Origin: Cucumis sativus
Taxonomy: Eukaryota > Streptophyta > Magnoliopsida > Cucurbitales > Cucurbitaceae
NCBI RefSeq assembly: GCF_000004075.3
Contig: NC_026657.2
Span: 9,796,001-9,860,000, forward strand
DNA: 64,000 nt
Direction: 5' to 3'
Shown: positions 11,001 through 23,200 of the stretch, piece by piece
Layout of the letters: each line of letters starts with the position of its first letter
How positions within the stretch are numbered: position 1 is the first letter of the stretch
Position numbers and translations under genes: made by a program
The notes under the pieces: model-generated
What the model saw: the letters and a program-made list of their open reading frames with translations, nothing else
Told to the model about the DNA's origin: nothing
Database searches by the model: none

Positions 11001-14000
11001 ATCCAATGGATATATGAAAAATGGGGAGGGGGTTGGCCACAAAGAGGGAGATAGAAATGGAAAGTGGGTAATGGATTTGGATATAAAAATAGTGTGGGAG
11101 AATGGAGGAGTAAGTGAAAACGGCGTCGTTTAGGGGGCGTTGGGATTAGGGTTAGATTGGTTTTACATAAGTCCTATTTGTATAGATAGCATAGACTCAG
11201 TGTAGGGCATAAAAATGAAGGAAAGATTCTAATTTGCTTTTATATTTATGGTACAATTCATTTTCAATGCAACCAACCTCCCCCCCCCCTCTCCATTTTT
11301 TTTATTTTGTTTTTTCTGCCCTTCGCTTCACACCCCCTCCATCCATCCATCCATCCATCCATCCAACTCCTAATTTTGAAAAAATTAAATACTATCACAT
11401 CATCAATATGTTTTTACAATCATATGCTAATTAAATAGTTGAAAATGTAAATTTGTGTGTCAATTTGAGGCATAATCCTAATACATCTTCCACTATGTGT
11501 TTTGTATTATACGATTTTCACTCTCTTTTAAGTTTATGATTCAAAACAAGTTTTCTTTCAAATAGACCTATCATGTCAAACAGAAGATGAAGCAAAGGGA
11601 TGCCCCTATTACTATTAGTTTGTCTCTTTTTACAAAGAATAATGTGTAGTACAGTAGTTCAAATATTAATTGGTTTTTGCATTTATAATAAGGTATTTCT
11701 AAGTTATATCAAACCATTCATGATTTCAGAATATTCCCCTTATTTGTCTCTTTTCTTTATCTTCTATTCTTCCGGTAAAATTTTGTAAAACTATTTGAAA
11801 AATTTGAAGAAATTTTATACTCTTTATGTAAAAAATATATACATTACCAATGCTATAAAATAAAATCTGAACAGATACTCTAAATTTGTTGTACTCATCG
11901 ATTATTTGAATGGATTTTAAAGGGTATACTAAGGTAGTGGTAAAGGGAAAGTTGTGAATGGTGAATAATATGTTTAATTATTTGAAAAATGAAAAGGAGG
12001 AGGGCTTTGCAGTTTGAGTGTGGGTACTTAATCTAATTTAATTAATAATTACAAAAAGGTTAGGGGTTTTTATTTATATTTGGATTTGCAATGCCATGCC
12101 CATTCTCAACCATCTCCTTCTCTTCCCTACTTTATCCATCATTTCCACCTTCTTTAATCACCTCTTTTTTAAACACTCTTATTAACTTAATTAATCACTC
12201 TTTTAAGTTTTAAATAATCTTATTAACTTAATTATTTCTTTAATCACTCTTTTGAAACACTCTCTCTTTAACTTAATCAATTATTCTTCATTATTCAATT
12301 CTATCTTTTCAGATTTCACGCTCAATATTCACCTTTTTCCCCCATACACCTATTATCTTTCTAATACCTTTTCATAATTTATGTTTAAATTCCCACCTTC
12401 TGTTCTTGTTCTTCAATATTAAATTGTTTTGTATGCATAAAAGTAACCATTGCACTCTTTATTGATATGAGTTAGGGTATAAAAGTAAAACCATGTAGTT
12501 TTAAGCGTATATTTATCAAAAAGTCTCGTACGAATAAAAATAATCACTTTTTTTTATTATTTATTTGTGTATATACACTCTTTTTCGTTATCTAATCGAT
12601 GTAGAATGATTGCACTCACAACTAACATTTTACTGTATAAGCCCATTTATTATTAAAAACACCATTTAAAAATATTTTTTAATATATTGAACAAATTCAT
12701 AGCTATCATATTGTTACATAATTTCGGAATGATTCATATACAAAAGAGAATAATACAAAAAAAGGGGACAATAATAGCAATAATACAATAATATAATGTT
12801 GAGTGATGAAGAATATTCCTTAACTATGAAGTTGGTTTTCGATTAAAACGTGACTTTATTTAAAGATTGTGTCTGTTAAGTTCTATAAAAAAGCTATGCC
12901 AAACAAATCTAGATGTGCATGAACGAACACAAATATGTGGCAATGGGTGATCCATACATATTTTCGTCATTCCTTCTATTAATTCAATCTTCTACTTTTT
13001 TCTTTTAAGTATATATTTATTTTTCAATTTTACAATTAGGTTTTGTATGTGTTTGGATTTATTCAAATAAATAAATAAAACCATTATAAATTTAGCAAGA
13101 AAATCATATATATTAAAATTTTGTCAGGTTGATATTTCAATGTTAAATTTTGTAAAAAGTGAATAACATGGTCATTATATCAAAAACTTCAAAAAACATG
13201 TATTCTCATTTTTTTAAAAAAATTAAAATTTCAATATTGCGATTTAACTTGGAAAATGGAAGAAGATAAACATACAACTCAAATCGTTCTTAAAAAAGAA
13301 ATGAATGGAAGAACAACATGGGTGCACCACATAGGCTAATTAAGCATTTTAAAAAAATGAGTATAAAGAACTTGGAAGAAAAACATATGTAAAATAAAAT
13401 AAAAATCTTAAGGAAATGGAAAACTAGGAATTAATTGGGGTCATGTGTGGATATTAATTATATGGAGTTTCACCATATTATTATATAATTCCATGGACCA
13501 TACCTTTACACTTTACAAGCCTTTGACCCACCCAAAACACAATGTGAATAAAAAAATATTTTTCTTCAAAAACAAAAACCACATGGCACCACTTGCTTAC
13601 GACTATTTGTTTTAGCGAAATTGAAAAATCTTCAAAACTAATGTATCAAATAGGTTTGTTTTATTCGTAAACTAAAATGAAGAGATTTGTTAAGAATGAA
13701 GTTATTGTGTTAAGTTATAAATTGATAGGAAGAGTAGTAGAAAGCAATGTAGTAGATGGGGTGGTGTAATGTTTTGTTTGCTATATTGGTAATTAAAAAA
13801 AGAGAAGAGAAAGTGTGTTAGGAACACAATGTCTAGGAGGAGCACCCAAAAAAATGAATGTGTGTTAGAGGGTGGAATTTAGGACCCACCACACGCACAC
13901 AACTTTAATTTAATGTTGTTTTATTTGCCTTTGAGCAAATGGTTGAAGTGGACATTTTACTTGGGAAACTCTCCCCCTTATTCCTTCCTTTCTTTGTCTC

Positions 14001-15770
14001 TCTTAAAAAAGGTTTGTTCTTCTTCCTTTTTTAAAAAAAAAGAAAAAATTAAAAAAGATTAAGTTGGATGAAGGGAAAACAAATCCCAAACTCAAAATCA
14101 AACAAATATTGCCCATCTTCTTTTCCTTAGCTTTTTCTCCCTAATCCAATACTCAAAAAGAAAAGAAAAGAAAAACTCTCTTCCCATTGATAAAAAAAAG
14201 GGAAAATGGCACAACCCAAAGAAACAACACAAAATAGAACAAAAGAAGCCCATGCCTCCCACACAAACCCTTCTCTTTTATTTATTTCTCTCTTTTGTGT
14301 TGTGGGGTTAATGATTTTGTGCATTTATTGCATATTCTTGAACTTTGTGTGTCCATCTCAAAAAAAAAAAAAAAAAGAAAAAAAAAAGACAATCCATCTC
14401 ATTTTGTTGGAAAAAAAAGAGCTCCACTGCTGTCATTAAATAAAAAACTCAAGAATTAACCTCGAAAAATTACAAACTATATAAAAAAAAAACCAAAACA
14501 AAAGAACTACAATTATATCACTTATAGAATTGAACTAGAATATTAAACTTATAATATCCCAAGTTAGGGTAATTTAAAAATATAGTAAAAAATTAATAAT
14601 TATTTACCAAATATATCAAAATCTATTAAATTCTTTATACCTCGTTTGAGAATTTTTAATTGTATTTTGTATATACTTTTAAGTATGGTTGGAGAGGTTG
14701 TTTTACAAAATCTTGAAATGTAAGAATAACTTTTTCAACTATAACAAGCAATATTTCATATTTGTGGAAGAAAGTAAAACTTAGTTAAATGTTGCATTCT
14801 TAAAAGTTAGTAAATCTAGGTGGGTTTCGATATGAAATGGTTTTGTAAAGGTTTCTTCCAATTTGAAGACAAACTCCTTTCATAATCTTCATCCTCGTCA
14901 TCACTTTCTCTTTCTCTTTCTTTTTAGTGTTTGATTTGAAACTTTGAATCCACTTTTAAAAAAAAATATATAGAGATGGATGGATGGCGTGGAGGGAGGG
15001 AGGCAAGATTGTATTCAAAAAAATAGATTTGTATGACTGAAGCATTTAAAGACATTTCCTTTTGTGGTCCTAAACCCTTTTAAGTTAATTCCCCAACTTG
15101 CGTTACATCCTTTTACTAATTTTGTCAAAATACTTTGCTCATAATTATAACAACACATCACACTACTCTCCTCCTCTTAAATCTTGTTCCCAATTTTTCA
15201 CTTGTGTCACATCATTTCGCTTTTTTATATGCAAAACACTCCAAATTGGAAAATAATATGTAATCAACCTACATTCAATACACCTCTCCTCGTAACCATT
15301 TAATATAGATTCACCTAAAAGCGTGTCGATGTACTTAGAAGAGTTCTAACATACTATCAAGTGAAGTAACAAAAGTAAAAAAAGATAAAGTCAATAAATA
15401 GATTTGTCATCTCCTCTTGAAGTGTATGTATTTGAGGAGTTACGATTGAACTTGGGTATTCTTAGCAGTCGACTAGCTATTGACATTGACGTTATCTCAA
15501 ATTTGATATCATATGTATATGTATGTAAAATTTAAGGAACTCAACCAGGCTCATACGGTAGGGTGGGATTTGAAGTTTGATTAGTAGTGTTGGGGTTAGG
15601 CATTAGGTGGGAAAATAATGGTGAATAAAAGGATAGGAATGATTGCGTGTGAGGTTGCATACACCAAAGCAAAGGCAAAGAGGGTTGCGCAGTGCAAATG
15701 AATGACAATCAAATCGTCAACCATAGTAATCATATCTCATCTACCAACCACAAAGGCAATCACAACCGTC
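8097..15770. other. long AT-rich intergenic region
   Basis: I find no protein or RNA gene I can support. The stretch holds simple sequence: (CT)n near 8129-8146, a T-run near 9640-9652, (ATCC)n at about 11338-11364, and A-runs near 14360-14388. A diverged local duplication of CTTATTAACTTAATTA and AATCACTCTTTT words lies at about 12175-12265. Open frames such as 14206-14439 are compositionally biased and unlikely to be coding. Part of this may be distal regulatory DNA for the AGO10 gene at 20-26.6 kb, but nothing shows that directly. Confidence 0.5.
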
Positions 15771-15777
15771 CAAAAAA

Positions 15778-15815
15778 TTATGTAATGAGTACTCTCTAGC
15801 AAACTCATTACATAA
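15778..15815. repeat. perfect 13-bp inverted repeat
   Basis: TTATGTAATGAGT (15778-15790) and ACTCATTACATAA (15803-15815) are exact reverse complements separated by 12 bases. The repeat sits just upstream of a G-box and a TATA-like motif, so it may be a paired binding site; that is inference. Confidence 0.8.
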
Positions 15816-15821
15816 TAAGAA

Positions 15822-15862
15822 CACGTGGCCGATGGGACCCATGTTTCACCCCATCTATAAAG
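15822..15862 (+). promoter_or_regulatory. orphan promoter-like block (G-box and TATA motif)
   Basis: CACGTG (15822-15827, within ACACGTGGCC) is followed by CTATAAAG (15855-15862), then by a C/T-rich stretch like many plant 5' leaders (about 15890-16000). No credible open frame follows; the 72-codon frame at 15832-16050 is itself C/T-rich and starts upstream of the TATA motif. It could start an unannotated non-coding transcript, or be a relic or chance. Confidence 0.35.
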
Positions 15863-16062
15863 TCGTGGATGTCATCATACACAATCACTACTCCCCCCCT
15901 TTGTCCATATCAGGATATCACCCACACATCTCATTTGATCTCCTACTTCCCATTCCATTCTATCTCTTCTCTTCCTCTCCTCCTCTATTCTTTTCCAACC
16001 CTTCTTCATCAACCATATTTTCAATTTTTGTTTACATAACTAAATTATAAGTCTAACAAACT

Positions 16063-18580
16063 CTAGTTTTAAGGGCAGAGTTTGTTGTAATAATTGATGG
16101 CCGACTCCACCAATCTTACTCAATAAAATATGTGTTTGAAGGGTTTTATTAGATTTTTACCTTGAGTTATGAAGTATGAGCTTGTGTTGAGACTTTCTTT
16201 TTGTTGATTACACAAATATCCCACTTTGTACTTTGTTTACATTTTTTATAATTCTTTTTATTCCCAAGTTTGTTTTACTTTACTATATATTACTCATTTT
16301 TAAATATGTATTTAAACATACTTTTGACCCCTTAACTTTTTTTCTTTCTTTTCGGTGTTTCTATTTCTTTGGTATATAACTGTTTGAGTTGATCATTACA
16401 TTTATTTGTAGAAGATGATTGACGAAGTTAGTTGTTTTAGGTGGATATTATAGTTGATCGTTGGAGGAGGCGGATCTCACTTGAGTTGGTTGTCATAGGT
16501 GTAGTTGTTAGAGTTGGTCGTTAGAGTTTTGACTCCGAAGGTGAGTTTGTCGCCAAAGCATGTCATGAGTGATGATTGTCATTGAAGCAAATTTGTGGTA
16601 GTTGTTGACGTAGTTGTGGCTAGAATTGGTCATCGGTAGATGATGTCAGATGATGTCATTGCAAACATTGAAAGAAATGAGGGTTGTCTACATAAAATTC
16701 TTAATCAAGTTTTTTTCACACACTTCACATGCTAAAAGTGAGTTATTCTATTTCACTCAACCAATTCCAAATTAGGGGTCTACACAATTCATACAATTTT
16801 GTTAAACAATTTGTAAGACTTAAAATTCATTTGATACAACTAGAAAAGAACGAAGGACATTCTTTAAATTTGAAACCAAATAAAATCACATTTGAAAAAT
16901 CTTAAAATACACTTGTAATTTAACTAAGAAGCCTCTCTCTCGTGAAATTAATTTATTTCGAAAATCAACAGAGGAATTTGTTGTTGAATTGTTTATAGGC
17001 GGGCCAACATCTATGATTTGTTTCCATTTCAAGGTCCACAACTTAGGGAATAAAGTAAAAATCTACAATTTCTATTGATATGCATAAGGTTTTTTCACTC
17101 TTCTTTCACATCATAAATATAAAAGACATATTATTTCATGTAGTTGGAGAATGCTTTATATGATGTACAAATGGCAAAAAAAAGTCAATTGAAAGACACC
17201 CTATTAAAACGAATAAGTTAGTGTTGATATGATTTAGAAATAAACATAGTTGATATCAAACTTAAAAGGAGTGGACATCATATGGTGAATCTACACATTC
17301 ACTATTGTATAGAAAGTGTTCAAATCAATGAGTGATACTTAATAATTCAAATATGTTTGGTCAAAAGTTTATATCAACATTCGAATTATTTGTGCACATG
17401 TGGAGGAAATATATGTTTTTGGAAAAGTATTGAGGCTGTGGGAACTTTGTAAAAGTTTGGTGGTGAAAGAGAAATATCACATAAGTGGTTATCCACAGTA
17501 AGGCATGATTTTGTTAGAATTGTATGAATGCTTTTGTTGTTTTGTAATTTTTTTCAACTTCAATATTATGTACATATCGCAATGCCATTCAAAAAACAAA
17601 AGGATAAAGTGTAGTTTTGACTTGTCATTGTTCTACCATTGTTTTATAATTTATAATGTTAGAATGAGATTTGAAGCACAAGGCCAATTTTCTTACGTTA
17701 TCAAATGCCAAATGAATCCTGATGAGGCAAGTGAAACACACTTAAACTTAGTACTTATGAAAATAAAATGTATATCATCAATTTCTCTAATTATGTTGTC
17801 TTCTTTAGTTTAACTATAAGAGGGTAATGCCCGTCATGGCTAAGATTGACACCTTGAAACACTAAATTATACAACCAATTATCTTGCATAAAAAAAACCC
17901 GTATCGACCAATGATCATATTATTACATATAACATCCACTCTTAGAATTTTGTAAAATAAGTACTACCTAGCTATACTTATAACTATATTGTTGGTACGA
18001 GTAATCCAATTGCATTGAACACATATGATATTTTGAATTACTAGAAGTATATATGTAGTATATGTTCAAATACGGGGTCTTATAAAGTTATCTATTTTGA
18101 ATAGTTATAGTCAAATAAACTCATTGCTCATTCGTTAAGAAGTTAAGAAGTGTAGTCGATTTTAGGAATTAAAATAAATTAATTTAATACTAAGAAAAAC
18201 AAAAGAATGAAATTGATAGTTGTCATTCATCCACCAAAATCACATCTATGTGACAGTACCAATTCAAGTTCATGGAAAAGAGATTGATTATGTTTGAAGT
18301 GGTGGATAGTTGAGTGTAAATGAATGTGAGGAGAAGAGAAAAAGAAAGAAAATGAGAAAGAGAAGAGTGGACCCGAGAGAATGGACCGTTACAAGGAGGA
18401 GGGTAAGAAAGGGCAGAGAGGAAGAAAGGGTTAAGTTAAAGAATAGAGATAGACAGCATCATAGTCTAGTTAGCCTACCTTAAAAAGATTGAATTTTTTT
18501 GGGGCTTTAACAAATTAAACCATTGCATAGGGAACAGCCAAAAAACAAAAGAAAAAGGGTTTCAACAAAAATGAAAAGAG
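16063..18580. other. intergenic DNA upstream of AGO10
   Basis: No gene is supported. About 16390-16660 consists of degenerate words of the GTTGGTCGTTAGAG type, which look like an old, decayed tandem repeat. The open frame at 17505-17813 has no recognisable domain. From about 18290 the DNA becomes purine-rich, with a GAGAGAGA run at about 18578-18591, as often seen near plant promoters. Confidence 0.45.
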
Positions 18581-18911
18581 AGAGAGAGAGGAAACATAGC
18601 AGGAGAGAGGACTGCAAGTTCGAATTATTCTTCTTCTGTGTATGATTGCTTTTATAAATACTCAGTCGTCTCTTTTGGACTCTCCTTCTCTCTCTCTAAT
18701 GCTTCCTTTAATTTATGGTATGTGGTACGTCCCCGAGGCTGCGCGATCAGAAACAGAACCGAATTAGAGGATAGAGAAAAACAGAGTAAAGAGAAAAAAC
18801 AGAGTCTTTTTAAAAAAGGAAAGAGAACGGAGAAGATGGATGGGGGGGCAGGGTGCTCACAAGCCTTTTACACGTGATAAAGAAAACACCAAAAGCCACC
18901 TTGCATGCGTG

Positions 18912-18918
18912 TATAAAG
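18912..18918 (+). promoter_or_regulatory. candidate TATA box of the AGO10 gene
   Basis: TATAAAG lies about 30 bases before a pyrimidine-rich leader containing (TTC)n at about 18960-19003. It is upstream of a consensus 5'-UTR donor (TTTTGG/GTGAGT, exon end 19173) and points toward the AGO10 coding region. A transcription start near 18940-18950 is inferred, not shown. Confidence 0.5.
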
Positions 18919-18944
18919 CTTCTTCTTCATCATCATCTCTCTTT

Positions 18945-18968
18945 CTCCACGCTCTTCTCTTCTTCTTC

Positions 18969-19000
<32 letters not shown>

Positions 19001-20221
19001 CTTTCTCAAACCTCTCACACATTAAACCACCTCTCAACCCTCTTTTTGCTTTACCCTTCTTCACATTTTTCACCCATTTCCTATTTTACTCTCTTTTCTT
19101 CTGTTTTGTTTGTTCCAGTTTTGGTACCTCTCACTGCTTGATTGGATTGGTTTGGTTTTGGTTTTGGTTTTGGGTGAGTTTTTGTTTTGTGTCTTGTAAT
19201 TCTGGGTTTTCTTCCTCTTCTTTACTGTTACTTCTTGTGGGCATTCAATGGGGCCTGCCTTTTATTTTTTTACATCATTAAATCTTTGGGTATTGGATGG
19301 ATAGTGAGTTTACTACCCTTTTCAATGTTTATTCTTTGTCTTTGGATTTGTTCTTGATTTTTGTTTTCTTCTGGATGGTTTTATTCTCTGTCTCTGCCAC
19401 TTCCCTAAGTTCCATATCTTCCTCTTCCTTTTAATACCATTTTTCTCTTCTTTTGTATATACTCCTCTTGCGTTTTTATCTGTTTGGGTTTACCCATCAT
19501 CCCCATCGAGATTTTCGTTTCTAATAGCCAGACAACACTAGTAAATAGGTTTGTCTTATGGGTATTTCCGCTTTGGGTTTATTTTTCTGGGTTTTCTCCG
19601 TTTTATCTTGCTTCAATGGAAGATTTAGTCGAAATAAGATCTGGATTTCGAATTTCTGTCACTTTTTTTGGACTCTTCTCCTTGCATATGGGAATTTTCT
19701 AGCCGTCGGAGATGGGTTTTCTTTTATGCTATGTAGTATTGGTTCACTGTTCTATGAAAACGAAAGCTTCGTTTGGTTGAATTTGTTTTACCATGTTTTC
19801 TTTAGGGATATATATGGTGAAACAATGGTTTTTTTAATTGGGTTTTTGATTTAGCAAAGGAACAGTAATGCTTAAAAATGTAGAAGAAACGGCCAAAATT
19901 TTATTCCGCTTTCAACTTTACTTTGCGTATGAAACAATGGATGTATTTCTCTGTATCATTGTCTCTGTTTTTTTAACCTTTTGAAGAATTTTTCGTCATC
20001 TTGTTTGCTGACATGCAATTTTCCTCTTCTGGGTTCTTTTTTTTTTCACCTCCTCAGCAGGATGACGTCTTGAATCCGTGAAGAAGAGGGAAAATGAGTT
20101 CAGAGTAAACGTGACTGTGAAGAAACTTCATGTTCACCATTTTGTGAGCCTTTAAGCTCATTTCCAAACGAGTTCTTGTACCATTGCCAGTCTATTTTCC
20201 AGACAGTAAAAGAAACCCACC
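18945..20221 (+). other. AGO10 5' leader with an intron and three minimal uORFs
   Basis: The non-coding first exon (start approximate) ends at about 19173 before GTGAGT. The intron runs to CCTCCTCAGCAG, and the second leader exon begins at 20061. In this second exon are three very short upstream frames: 20062-20073 (ATG ACG TCT TGA), 20094-20108 (ATG AGT TCA GAG TAA) and 20130-20147 (ATG TTC ACC ATT TTG TGA). All end before the main start at 20222. A leader intron and short uORFs can modulate expression; their effect here is unknown. Confidence 0.6.
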
Positions 20222-23200
20222 ATGCCAGTACGGCAAATGAAAGAGAGCTCCGAGCAGCACCTTGTAATCAAAACCCACTTGCAGAACACTGTTCAAAAAG
20301 CTCCAAAATCAACCCAAAATGGCAAAGGTCCGCCGAATCTGGAACACCAGAACATCAAATTTCGAAACCCCTCTTCCCCTCCGAGTAAAAACAGGGGTCG
20401 GAGAAGGAGCAGAGGTGGTCGGAAATCCGATCAGGGAGATGTGTTTATGAGGCCCAGTTCTCGGCCCTGCACGGTGGCACGTAAACCCGATGAACCTGAG
20501 TTTAACGCCGGAGCTATGGTGGCGAGTACTAATCCAAATGGTGGAATCATTAGTGGGATGCAAATGGGTTTTCGTAATTCAAGCAAGTCTTTGAGTTTTG
20601 CCCCAAGACCTGGATTTGGTCAAGTTGGAACAAAGTGTATTGTAAAAGCAAACCATTTCTTTGCAGAGTTACCAGACAAAGATTTGAATCAATATGATGT
20701 AAGCAAACAAGGAGTTTAACAGTGAATTTTCCCTTTGCATTCTAGTTCATGTGCCTAAAGCAGGCAATATATTTTATTTGTTCTTTCATAACTGGGGAGG
20801 AAGGGAGTGAGAAGGGGAGGAGGGTCCCTTCAATCTGACAATCAATTTTAAGCAGCAATTTTCTTGTAAATTTTTGCTGTTGTATTGTAGTTGAAAATGA
20901 ATAAGTATCTCTTTTCGTCATGTCATTTTCTCAACTTAAATGGCCTTCATTCTGTTCTTTTTGTCTGCTTGACTTATATCTTTCCTTCCCCTATTTATTT
21001 ATTTATTTTCTTTTGTTTTCCCTCCGTTGGGGGGTGGGGTTCTACAGGTTACAATTACTCCTGAAGTGGCATCAAGAACTGTGAACAGAGCCATCATGGC
21101 TGAATTGGTGAGATTATACAGAGAATCTGATTTGGGAAAAAGATTACCAGCTTATGATGGCAGAAAGAGTCTGTATACAGCTGGTGAGCTTCCTTTTGTA
21201 TGGAAAGAGTTTACCATCAAGCTTGTGGATGAAGAAGATGGAGTCAGTGGTCCCAAGTAAGAATTTACAGTCGTAACAGTGTCTTTGTTTTTTCTCTGCT
21301 CCCTCTTGAATTTGAAAAGCTTCGTATTCTCTGTGTTGTCAATTTCCTGTGTTGTTCATTATGATAACGTATCCAATGAGTTCTAGGATACTAAAATTTT
21401 GAACTAATGTGGATTGTTACAACAGTCATTCAACTAATACAATTGTAAATTTGTAAACGAATACCCAGGAGGGAGAGGGAATATAAAGTACTTATTAAGT
21501 TCGTTGCACGTGCAAATTTACACCATCTGGGTCAGTTTCTGGCGGGCAAGCGTGCTGATGCTCCACAAGAAGCTCTTCAGATACTGGACATTGTATTGAG
21601 AGAGCTTTCATCCAAAAGGTAGAGAATTGGTCTATATGTTTTAAGTTCATACAAGCATCAGCAACACATGCTCATGTTTTGAAGTTCTTTTTTGCTTATT
21701 GTGGTGGTATGTCATGTAGGTACTGTCCTATAGGGAGATCTTTCTTTTCTCCTGATATTAGATCACCTCAGCGGCTCGGTGATGGGCTAGAATCATGGTG
21801 TGGATTTTATCAGAGTATTAGACCTACTCAAATGGGACTGTCTCTGAACATAGGTAAATTGGAACGTACAATTAAAGCTTTGTACTATGATTTGCGCATA
21901 TTTTACTTTAAGTGTGTAATCTTATTATTCTTCTCATTCTGTTGTTAAAAGATATGGCTTCAGCTGCGTTCATTGAGCCTCTCCCTGTCCTTGAGTTTGT
22001 TGCTCAGCTTCTAGGGAAAGATGTTTTGTCACGGCCACTGTCCGACTCCGATCGAGTAAAGGTGCATCCTTTTATATATCTGATCGTGTGCTCTTTTTGA
22101 GCCTCAGACACTTTACCTGTTTCCTTGTCCATTTCATGAGTTAAATTTAACTTTGGACATAAAACAGATTAAAAAGGCTCTGAGAGGGGTGAAAGTTGAA
22201 GTAACACACCGTGGAAATGTTAGGCGGAAGTATCGAGTTTCGGGTCTGACATCACAGCCTACAAGAGAATTAGTGTAAGCTCTAATGTTCATGAATATGT
22301 TCTTGCGCCTGCTATACATTGTATTGAGTCCAAGCTTTTCTTTATCTACGTTGGTTGTTTACGTGTGCAAATGCTCTGGTTGCTAATGACACTTCTTTAT
22401 TAGATTTCCTGTTGATGACAACTCAACCATGAAGTCAGTTGTTGAATACTTCCAGGAGATGTATGGCTTCACCATTCAGCATGCACATCTCCCTTGCCTT
22501 CAAGTAGGAAACCAGAAGAAGGCAAATTATTTGCCAATGGAGGTTGTTTTTAATACTTCCCCTGTTAATATTAGAGTAATAATTCTTCACCTGTTATGAT
22601 TATAGTAAATGTGTAACTAGCCTTTCTGCCTACTGTCTTGTTTCCTCAACTCAACCCATTTAAATGACAATAAAGCATGAAGTTAGGGTAGATAAACAAG
22701 TTTTTGCACCTTTAAGGCCTTTTGCCTAATAGGAGGAGAAAAATCTTGTGTGTGTGTATGTGTTTTTTTTCTTAAACTGTAATCTAAAACTCTTGCATTT
22801 GCAGGCCTGCAAAATTGTGGGGGGGCAAAGATATACAAAGAGATTGAATGAAAAGCAAATAACAGCACTTCTAAAAGTCACGTGTCAAAGACCTAGGGAT
22901 CGAGAAAACGACATTTTGCAGGTATTGTGGGAGCTGTTGTTATGGGAATTTCTTTTATCCTACCATAATGTATTTACAGGAACAGGATATTTATTGCCCA
23001 ATAGGAAGATGATGCTAAGTTTATTGCAATAATTTTATCATTCTTTCTTGGTTCTTTTTCTATTCGCTGGAATAACAGTTTCTTCTCCTGTCTTTCTAAC
23101 TTTGCTAGACTGTCCAACATAACGCTTATGACAATGATCCTTATGCTAAAGAGTTTGGGATTAAAATCAGTGAAAAATTGGCTTCTGTTGAAGCTAGAAT

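Noticed and set aside
18853-19281. 142-codon ORF in the AGO10 leader region
   Set aside because: It is a translation of (TTC)n and T-rich leader and intron sequence, across a good splice donor.
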